NCBI GenBank assembly: GCA_900557355.1
Contig: USSR01000474.1
Location: forward strand, 1-5,589
Source: an uncultured Bacteroides sp.
Lineage (GTDB): Bacteria; Bacteroidota; Bacteroidia; Bacteroidales; Bacteroidaceae
Direction of reading: 5' to 3'
Length of the DNA stretch: 5,589 nt
Shown here: positions 1 to 5,589 of the stretch, in pieces
How positions within the stretch are numbered: the first letter of the stretch is position 1
Layout: every line of letters starts with the position of its first letter
Notes under the pieces: model-generated
Seen by the model: the letters and a program-made list of their open reading frames with translations, nothing else
Told to the model about the DNA's origin: nothing
Database searches by the model: none
Program-made: the position numbers and the translations under genes

Positions 1-277
1 AAAAAGCTCCATTTTTTTTGTACCTATATGGCACATGAATTACCTGAATAGTGGTGCAATCCCATGCACAGAAAAGTTGCAACAATTTATAATAAACAAG
101 ATTTTATATAAATTTCTATCTCTTGGGCAGTTACAGCATAAGTAGGTTCAAGCTGTTCAAAATGGGTTTCATGTGAACATTTTATTAAGATAACAAGTGG
201 TCGTGATTATTCTTATTTGAAGCAAATCACAAGATAGAATGTTTTATTGTGAATGGATTTTTTAGTAAATAAAGGGC
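1..277. other. Intergenic region, no supported gene
   Basis: This AT-rich stretch lies beyond the operon terminator and has stop codons scattered in all frames. It holds several short palindromes or inverted repeats: GTGCA/TGCAC at 54-69, GTTGCAAC at 76-83, TTTATATAAA at 103-112, TGTTCA/TGAACA at 154-179 and ATTTG/CAAAT at 215-227. None has the length or context of a known element. I see no match to the Bacteroides promoter pattern (TTTG, about 20 bases, TAnnTTTG) on either strand. A 39-codon open stretch on the minus strand (90-206) has a protein-like composition but no start codon. The region may be the spacer before an unseen gene to the left, possibly with remains of an older gene. Confidence 0.55.
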
Positions 278-337
278 AAAAAAAATCCCCACCCACTTAC
301 CATTATCTTCACAGACGATTAATAAGTGGGGTGAGGA
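278..337 (-). terminator. Intrinsic terminator of the fimbrial operon
   Basis: Read on the minus strand, the transcript forms a stem from 337-323 (UCCUCACCCCACUUA) and 299-286 (UAAGUGGGUGGGGA). It has one unpaired C and one G-U pair, closes a 23-base loop, and is followed directly by eight U residues (278-285). Read on the plus strand the stem has no T-run after it and the U-G pair becomes a C-A mismatch, so the site acts for minus-strand transcription. It lies 78 bases after the stop of the 86-residue gene and fits the end of the operon. Confidence 0.85.
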
Positions 338-414
338 ATACAAACAAAACAAACAATATCTTCCGGTTAAGAGAAGATTTTGCTTTTCTTATATATAGGT
401 TAGTAATGTTTGTT

Positions 415-675
415 TTAACATTTCAACACCATCTCTGAGTCGGAACAGAGAATGATTGTACACTTCTCTATAGTTGCTTTGAAGTCTACTTCCACCTGGT
501 CTATTACGCTGCCGTAAGTGCTGTTAACAAACTGCTTCATCTTCACTAACCCTTGTTGCAATTGCTTGATGAGTTGGGCGGAACGCCCGTAGGCGTACCA
601 ATGGCCTCCTACTTCGTAAAGATACACATCCTGTGTATTTTCCGATTCGCGGGATAGGATATCATACATTTCCAT
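415..675 (-). CDS. Small hypothetical protein at the end of the fimbrial operon
   Basis: I do not recognise this 86-residue protein. It has no signal peptide, lipobox or membrane segment, so it is probably cytoplasmic. The N-terminal part (about 16-30) is rich in aromatic residues (DVYLYEVGGHWYAYG) and looks like a beta-hairpin. Residues 31-52 look helical (AQLIKQLQQGLVKMKQF). Residues 60-86 alternate like two beta strands and contain three cysteines (72, 77 and the last residue, 86). Met1 and Met3 are both possible starts; Met1 is used here, and no clear ribosome binding site separates them. It begins 30 bases after the stop of the fimbrillin-like gene and ends 78 bases before the terminator stem, so it is probably the last gene of the operon. 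The strong, protein-like composition and the tight spacing support it as a real gene. Its function is unknown; a regulatory or partner role for the pilus genes would be a guess. Confidence 0.68.
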   Translation of the reverse strand: MEMYDILSRESENTQDVYLYEVGGHWYAYGRSAQLIKQLQQGLVKMKQFVNSTYGSVIDQVEVDFKATIEKCTIILCSDSEMVLKC

Positions 676-705
676 ACTTATATCGTTTTATGTAAATAAT
701 TCTGT

Positions 706-2091
706 TTATGGTTTGGCTTTTACTGTAATCGTCTTTCTAATCTTTCCACTGGTTATGTAGAAGTTGAAATCCTCATTTGTTTTTGTAGAAACCCATACGG
801 AGATAACTTTTCTTGCTTCACCAGAGGAGAATGTACCGCCTGCAGTACCGTCTGTACTGCCATCTGTAGCAGCTATCGTGAACCTTACGCCTTCCTCGGG
901 ATAATCTACTATTTTCCATCCTGCTTCATTATTAGTCAGGATTTTTAGCTTCGTAAAGAAGCCTTCACTTGCATCCGTATAGCTATCCAGTTGCAGGGTA
1001 GATGAGTTTACTCCCAGGAAGTAGTAGTCATCTGTGGTGATATCCAATATGTCGCTCTCTTCTGCGCTGAGAAGCATCATTCGGGTCTTAATTGCTTCGT
1101 TGGATGGATTGCCACTTATAGCCGCATCACGACTTGTATATCCCGCTGCTTGCACGTTTTGCAGTAAAAATATGTATTTATAGTTGCGTATTAATTCCGG
1201 GATTTCTGCATTCTCTGTCTCATCATTTTTAATCATATCCAAGCGATAGTAGCATGTTTCACCCTTGAAATTGGCATGAAGCAAAACTGAGATTTTGCTG
1301 GAGTTATTGTTCGTTGTCTCCGCTACATATACGGAAGCTGTTGGTATCCCCTCGATACTAACAGCTTTTGCGGCAACACTTTGAACTCTTTCCTGCTCCA
1401 TATCGCCTTGCCCTGCCGCTATATATCCGTTGGCATTTGTATTTAAGACTTCAATGTCCAGAAGCTCAAAATCTGTCGTTAGTTGGGTCGATTGGTTTTT
1501 CACTTCTATCTTGGCGAGGGCACGAACCATGTTGACTGTTACGTCGTTGCCCACTTCTCTGCTAAGGCCATCCTTAAACGGTTCTGCTTCGCCGTACATG
1601 GGCATGTAAGATAGATTACTGGCATCCTCAAACGTCAGGCTTTTCAAAGTTGCCTCTCTTGTAAGAAGGTTGGCATCAAGAGATTCTTTTATCGTACTTA
1701 TCTTCTCTGCGCTTACATTGGCTACGAGAGACAAGCATACCGCTTTTTTGCTTTCTTTGATAGCTACATAGAACCGCTTATTTGCTGTATATTTGCCTGT
1801 AATGTCTATTACGTCGGTCAGCTTATAGTTCTTTAAATCTGTATCGTAGTCCGCTTTTTCGCCCTCAAATACCAATACATACAGAGAGTTGATTTCCGAG
1901 TCGTCAGAGATGCTGCGTGTGGCCGACGGAAACTGTGAATTAGGGATGGACAAACTAAGCATAACTTGCGCCTTGTCCGCATCGGCCTTTCCGTCACCCG
2001 GGCAGTAATTATCGTAATCCGTGTCTGTGATGCAGGAACTTAATCCTGCAATGAACAACAGACAGTATAATATGTGATGTATATGCTTCAT
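706..2091 (-). CDS. Fimbrillin-family lipoprotein with C-terminal BACON-like domain
   Basis: This is a 461-residue protein. Residues 1-20 form a lipoprotein signal peptide with lipobox LSSC (Cys20). The following acidic stretch TDTDYDN and the C30-P31 pair recall the N-termini of FimB/Mfa2 anchors. The body at 40-315 has fimbrillin marks: a first strand at 42-49, ATRS at 57-60 where Arg59 could be a protease site as in type V pilins, EINSLYVLVF at 66-75, YMPMYGE at 162-168, VNMVRALAKIEV at 186-197, and IRNYKYIFLL at 301-310. Residues 356-459 form a beta-sandwich module (AGWKIV, then YITSGKIRKTITV at the end) that resembles the module at 383-465 of the preceding 1119-residue protein. The protein stops there, with no FISUMP or further BACON domains. 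It is probably an accessory pilus subunit on the outer membrane; a stalk or anchor role cannot be excluded. Gaps of 29 bases before it and 30 after it place it inside the operon. Confidence 0.86.
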   Translation of the reverse strand: MKHIHHILYCLLFIAGLSSCITDTDYDNYCPGDGKADADKAQVMLSLSIPNSQFPSATRSISDDSEINSLYVLVFEGEKADYDTDLKNYKLTDVIDITGKYTANKRFYVAIKESKKAVCLSLVANVSAEKISTIKESLDANLLTREATLKSLTFEDASNLSYMPMYGEAEPFKDGLSREVGNDVTVNMVRALAKIEVKNQSTQLTTDFELLDIEVLNTNANGYIAAGQGDMEQERVQSVAAKAVSIEGIPTASVYVAETTNNNSSKISVLLHANFKGETCYYRLDMIKNDETENAEIPELIRNYKYIFLLQNVQAAGYTSRDAAISGNPSNEAIKTRMMLLSAEESDILDITTDDYYFLGVNSSTLQLDSYTDASEGFFTKLKILTNNEAGWKIVDYPEEGVRFTIAATDGSTDGTAGGTFSSGEARKVISVWVSTKTNEDFNFYITSGKIRKTITVKAKP

Positions 2092-2120
2092 AATTCTATG
2101 ATTTTAGTTTGTTTCATTTA

Positions 2121-5100
2121 TTATTCTTTGTCTACCCCTTGGGTCACGGTTATGGTCTCAGTGGTACTATCATCTATTTTCACAGTGATTGTACCTGTAC
2201 GTGTCGCTCCACTATCATTTTTGTCTAATCTGATAAAAAAATAAGCGTATGATGAATGTTTTATACTCTTATAATAATAACTTGTATTTTTGTACATTCC
2301 CAATTTTAGCCAATCCTCATTTGAACTTGCACTTTCCCAGTTTTTTATATCAATTTCTTGTGTGGCAGGATATCCCCCATCCTTGTCGCTATATCCTGCA
2401 AACGTCAAGTAGTTTTCTGATACATAAACCGGTATGCTTTTTTGAACTACCTTGATTTCTTTTTTACTTCCATCACTGAATTTGACTGTCAAAGTAGCTT
2501 CACGTTCCTTGCCTGTAGTATTTTCTTTCGTTGCGGTGAATGTAATTGTTTGAGAACTGCCAGCTCCTCCTTCATCCGGTGTCATGGTGAACCAGGATGC
2601 TCCCGGATTCACAACCTCCCAACTTTCTGTGATAGACACTAAGGTCGCTGGAGATATAGAGCCTTCTTTTGATCCCAAAATGACGTTTATCGGAGTTTTG
2701 ATTAAATCCTTTGTCGTCGATTTCGTATCCCTGATGCAACGTGTAGAACCCGCATGGCTTGGCTTGGCGTACAAATCTTTTTCTTCCTCAATCAATTTGT
2801 GTATATGGCGTCCACTCTTCTCATTATTATGGGAAAGTCCCAGGCCTGTACGCCAATCTTCCGTCCCATGTAAGAATAAGGCTCCCGGACGTGTCTCGGT
2901 ACTACCTCCACCTCCCTTGACCTTGGCTTTAATGGATGAGTTGGTCCATATAATACTGTTTACAGTAACACTCCATTGACCGTCTACCAGTGCAAAGTTC
3001 GTCATATCACCATCATATACACCTGATATGGGGAGCCATGCGGCATTTGCTACTGATTCGGCATTATCCGCCGGATAATAGGGTACACCTTCCGGTTTGC
3101 TGTTTCCGGCTTTCTGATTAAGCCAAAAGCCATAAGAACTCGCACCGGTTTTATATTTATTCTTTTCTGATATGCTTTGATCCTCAAGGTACGGATAATA
3201 TATATTGTTTTTATCCCAGTTCTCTTTTTCACTACTTGAGGTTTCATCTGTGAATACCACTGAGCCTACAGGCGGCACACGATAACCTACCGGACACGGG
3301 TCGTAGATAGTCTTGTTTCCCGCATCCCTTTCTCCATTAGGGTTGAAACCTTTATCCGTTCCCCACAGAAGGGCATAGTCGATACCGGTAAGAGCTTCCT
3401 TGCTTAAGGTTGTCGGCGCTGTTTGGGCTTCTTCCACGCTCAAGGCTCCTTCACTGGTTTGCCATGAGAAACCAGTAAGATTCTCTGTATTCATTCTCTT
3501 TGCATTTTCCTCAATCTTACCCACTCCAATGAACGGGTCTTTACGTCCCCACTGATAGAGCAATCCGAGTGAAGCCAATCCCGGCCTATTGCTGAGAGCT
3601 CCCAGGTTACGGTCCATAAATGTATAACCGGTACTCCATTCTTGAAGGTGAGGTTTCAATTCATCATCACCTTCTTTTGTTACTTCAATGTAGCCATCTC
3701 CATTTGTATCCAATTCGGGACATACCCACAAGTGCCATGACCATAAGAGGTGATCCTTAGCATCAAATGCACCTATCAGGGCATTGCCTCCTGCTATATT
3801 TAAATCCGCATTTTGTTTATCCAAATTAATTGTATACTGTACAATGCCATTTTCGTTGACCTGGGCTCTTCCATCATCGGTCCTTTTTTCTAATTGCACC
3901 AATCCTTCAGCTGTTTCCCAGATAACTTTCGCATAGGCAGGAGCCATATTGGGCTCCTTTTCATCCAGAGGCTTACCATCTGCTATCAAGCCTTCCTCGC
4001 CGTTTCCTTTCACGGTTACAACTAAGTCTTGCACCATCTGACGACCATTATCTGATACTATGTAGCAGTTTGCCGTACCCTTTCCTCTCTGGCGTACCAT
4101 GATTGTTTTATTCAGGTTGCCGGAAGTGATAACAAAACTACCGCGACGCTGACCGCCTTGATTTAAGTTAGGTACAATTTTTACCTTATCGCCATCTTTC
4201 TCAACTGTATACCAATCGCCTACTTGGGAGCCGACTTTCCAGCCTCCATTATAAGTTGTTTTTACCCATAGGCTGGTTCCTTGTTCGTTGGTTGCATCCA
4301 TTATTACGCCTCCTCCTTGCACCTCCAGCGTATATTGTCCGCCGATGCCGCGCATAAATTCTGTTTCCCACTCTGTGATTTTCACATCCATACCCACTAC
4401 CACATGGTCCAGTGCCGGGTCGGGTATATCGGTTCCCGGTCGTTTCACGTTTGTGATGTCGAAGTTATAGATATGGTTGCGGAGGGCATCATAATATTCA
4501 TCGCCTTTGTTGCCTTTTTTGAAGTCTACACGATAGTAGGTTTCTTCAGTGCTGCCCATGTAGCAACCGCCTATTACCAGGCACATTGGCTCCTCGCCCT
4601 GCTGATTTACTTCGGGCACATATATTTTGTTTTCGAGTGCATAGTCATTGCCTTTATCTACTGTAAATTGAATTCCGTTAGGTTCCTGTTCTGCTGTGTA
4701 TCTTGGCATATACTCTACGCCGTCGGGCATAGAAGTCTGGGTGATTGTGGGCGAACCTATTGTTGGATTGTCTGGTTCGTTATCTCCAGGCGCATAAAAT
4801 GAACCGGCCAAACCGCTGGTACGTGCATAATATACACGTACACTGCGTAGTTTGAATATATCTGTGCCACTGTCTTGTATTCTTTTACCTTTATTCACCG
4901 TTACATTGATTTTGGATACGGCACGATACAATTTTACATCACCGAACACGGTTTTACCTTTTTGGGGAGTGATTTTGGTTTCACCCCACATCGGAAGTTG
5001 ACGTTCTGTAATGTTCCATGCTCCGGAGAAGGTATATTCCAGTTCTTTCAGCACTTGCTCTTTTGTCTTGCCTTCCATGCCATTCAGTTTGCCGACTAAC

Positions 5101-5480
5101 TCGTCTCCGTTCTCCTGATTCTTCAGGTTGGTAATCACCATTACGGTGATGGGTTTGTCCGCCGCTGTCTTTTCAAGATTGATTGTTGCAGTGAGTGTAC
5201 CGGATGAATAAACGGTCTTGAACTTATCAACACATTTGTTGTCGCTGTCGAAGGCAAATGCGTATATATCGTTTATCTCGCTTTCGTATACATTTGCCGC
5301 ATCCTCGTCCGGGCCATAAACAAGACCCCGTGACTGTGCGTTCTCTACCGGGATATCGAGTACTATTTTCAGGCTGGTCATGTCGCTTTCGTAAGAACCG
5401 TCGACCAGTTGCTCATCCATGCACGATACGAATTGTATCTGAAGGAGGATAGCTGCTAATATGTATAACCATTTTTTCAT
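2121..5480 (-). CDS. Large fimbrial lipoprotein with FISUMP-like and BACON-like domains, putative pilus tip adhesin
   Basis: This is a 1119-residue protein. Residues 1-20 form a lipoprotein signal peptide ending FVSC (lipid on Cys20). The next residues, MDE, resemble the acidic surface-export signal of Bacteroidetes lipoproteins. Residues 35-370 form a fimbrillin-like body, with E68-I-N-D-I-Y in the first strands, LPMWGE at 162-167, LYRAVSKINV at 184-193 and LRNHIYNFDI at 333-342; DUF4906-type proteins have this layout. A beta-sandwich module at about 383-465 ends ITSGNLNKTI. Residues 467-590 end in WSWHLWV, followed by a DTNGDG loop. Residues 617-918 resemble a FISUMP module (FMDRNLGA, LLYQWGRKDPF, YDPCPVGYRVP, TRCIRD) and carry a GGGGS loop at 856-860. 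Two BACON-like domains follow, at about 928-1014 and 1017-1115. The start is the ATG preceding the signal peptide. The gene lies 13 bases after the anchor-like gene and 29 before the next. The tip or adhesin role is inferred from size and extra domains; the ligand is unknown. Confidence 0.88.
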   Translation of the reverse strand: MKKWLYILAAILLQIQFVSCMDEQLVDGSYESDMTSLKIVLDIPVENAQSRGLVYGPDEDAANVYESEINDIYAFAFDSDNKCVDKFKTVYSSGTLTATINLEKTAADKPITVMVITNLKNQENGDELVGKLNGMEGKTKEQVLKELEYTFSGAWNITERQLPMWGETKITPQKGKTVFGDVKLYRAVSKINVTVNKGKRIQDSGTDIFKLRSVRVYYARTSGLAGSFYAPGDNEPDNPTIGSPTITQTSMPDGVEYMPRYTAEQEPNGIQFTVDKGNDYALENKIYVPEVNQQGEEPMCLVIGGCYMGSTEETYYRVDFKKGNKGDEYYDALRNHIYNFDITNVKRPGTDIPDPALDHVVVGMDVKITEWETEFMRGIGGQYTLEVQGGGVIMDATNEQGTSLWVKTTYNGGWKVGSQVGDWYTVEKDGDKVKIVPNLNQGGQRRGSFVITSGNLNKTIMVRQRGKGTANCYIVSDNGRQMVQDLVVTVKGNGEEGLIADGKPLDEKEPNMAPAYAKVIWETAEGLVQLEKRTDDGRAQVNENGIVQYTINLDKQNADLNIAGGNALIGAFDAKDHLLWSWHLWVCPELDTNGDGYIEVTKEGDDELKPHLQEWSTGYTFMDRNLGALSNRPGLASLGLLYQWGRKDPFIGVGKIEENAKRMNTENLTGFSWQTSEGALSVEEAQTAPTTLSKEALTGIDYALLWGTDKGFNPNGERDAGNKTIYDPCPVGYRVPPVGSVVFTDETSSSEKENWDKNNIYYPYLEDQSISEKNKYKTGASSYGFWLNQKAGNSKPEGVPYYPADNAESVANAAWLPISGVYDGDMTNFALVDGQWSVTVNSIIWTNSSIKAKVKGGGGSTETRPGALFLHGTEDWRTGLGLSHNNEKSGRHIHKLIEEEKDLYAKPSHAGSTRCIRDTKSTTKDLIKTPINVILGSKEGSISPATLVSITESWEVVNPGASWFTMTPDEGGAGSSQTITFTATKENTTGKEREATLTVKFSDGSKKEIKVVQKSIPVYVSENYLTFAGYSDKDGGYPATQEIDIKNWESASSNEDWLKLGMYKNTSYYYKSIKHSSYAYFFIRLDKNDSGATRTGTITVKIDDSTTETITVTQGVDKE

Positions 5481-5493
5481 TGTTTGTCCGTTT

Positions 5494-5589
5494 TTAAAGT
5501 TCGATATCGTTGATATTTACAATCCAGTCGTTGATTTGAATCACGGTGTTTATCATTGTCAGGTTCTCGTCAACAAAGAACATTACGCC
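5494..5589 (-). CDS. FimB/Mfa2-family fimbrial anchor protein, C-terminal end (partial)
   Basis: Only the last 31 codons and the TAA stop are present; the rest lies beyond the right edge. The peptide begins GVMFFVDEN and ends INDWIVNINDIEL. From memory, FimB/Mfa2-type anchor lipoproteins of Bacteroidales often end with a similar pattern: a hydrophobic 'FF-D' strand, then a strand containing 'I-N-(D/G)-W' and a short tail ending in Leu. Proteins of that family hold type V pili on the outer membrane and limit their length. Here the stop is 13 bases before the start of the next gene, so the two are probably co-transcribed, and an anchor gene ahead of tip-type genes fits the usual order of mfa/fim loci. 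The family call rests on a short segment; another fimbrillin-like protein is possible. That it is coding is fairly safe because the frame is open to the window edge and fits the operon. Confidence 0.66.
   Translation of the reverse strand, partial: GVMFFVDENLTMINTVIQINDWIVNINDIEL

Noticed and set aside
154..230. Short inverted repeats (TGTTCA/TGAACA at 154-179; GTGATT/AATCAC at 203-230; ATTTG/CAAAT at 215-227) as an invertible promoter or recombination site
   Set aside because: The arms are only 5-6 bases, two of the pairs overlap each other, there is no recombinase gene nearby in the window, and such pairs are expected by chance in AT-rich DNA.
379..412. Bacteroides-type promoter on the plus strand (TTTG at 379-382 and AATGTTTG at 405-412)
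   Set aside because: The second box is off consensus, the 22-base spacing is longer than usual, and it would fire antisense into the end of the operon with no gene to serve.
253..438. A 61-codon open frame on the plus strand
   Set aside because: It runs through the operon terminator and into the 3' end of the 86-residue gene, and its composition is not protein-like.
586..630. Resemblance of DVYLYEVGGHWYAYGRSA in the small protein to the MutS domain I motif (hydrophobic, G-D-F-Y, aromatic, A)
   Set aside because: The match needs a one-residue insertion, lacks the Asp-Phe pair, and nothing after it resembles MutS; the similarity is too short to support a relation.
4281..4802. A 173-codon open frame on the plus strand
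   Set aside because: It lies wholly opposite the 1119-residue gene, which has clear domain motifs here. Its product is rich in Cys, His, Phe and Tyr with no recognisable domain, as expected for an antisense shadow. Other plus-strand frames at 2249-2979, 4288-4470, 4875-5099 and 5258-5452 were dismissed for the same reason.

Overview
The window looks like a Bacteroides or close Bacteroidales chromosome. It holds the 3' part of an operon for fimbrillin-type (type V pilus) surface lipoproteins. The organism call rests on lipoprotein signal peptides with Asp/Glu-rich residues after the cysteine, fimbrillin-like bodies, BACON-type beta-sandwich domains, a FISUMP-like module, AT-rich gene starts without a clear Shine-Dalgarno sequence, and moderate GC content. 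All genes lie on the minus strand, so transcription runs from high to low coordinates.

In transcription order the window holds four genes. First is the last 31 codons of a gene whose C-terminus resembles the FimB/Mfa2 pilus-anchor family (5494-5589, partial). Second is a 1119-residue lipoprotein with an N-terminal fimbrillin-like body, a beta-sandwich module, a FISUMP-like module and two C-terminal BACON-like domains (2121-5480). Third is a 461-residue lipoprotein that looks like a shortened relative of the first 470 residues of the large protein (706-2091). Fourth is an 86-residue protein without a signal peptide and of unknown function (415-675). The gaps between them are 13, 29 and 30 bases, too short for separate terminators, so co-transcription is likely. 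An intrinsic terminator for the minus strand follows at 278-337. Positions 1-277 hold no gene that I can support.

The likely joint role is building a cell-surface fimbria. The upstream Mfa2/FimB-like protein would anchor it, and the two lipoproteins would be accessory or tip subunits carried to the outer membrane. The large one is the best candidate for a tip adhesin. The major stalk subunit and the operon promoter are not in the window. The least explained item is the small terminal protein, which appears cytoplasmic although it sits in an operon for surface structures.
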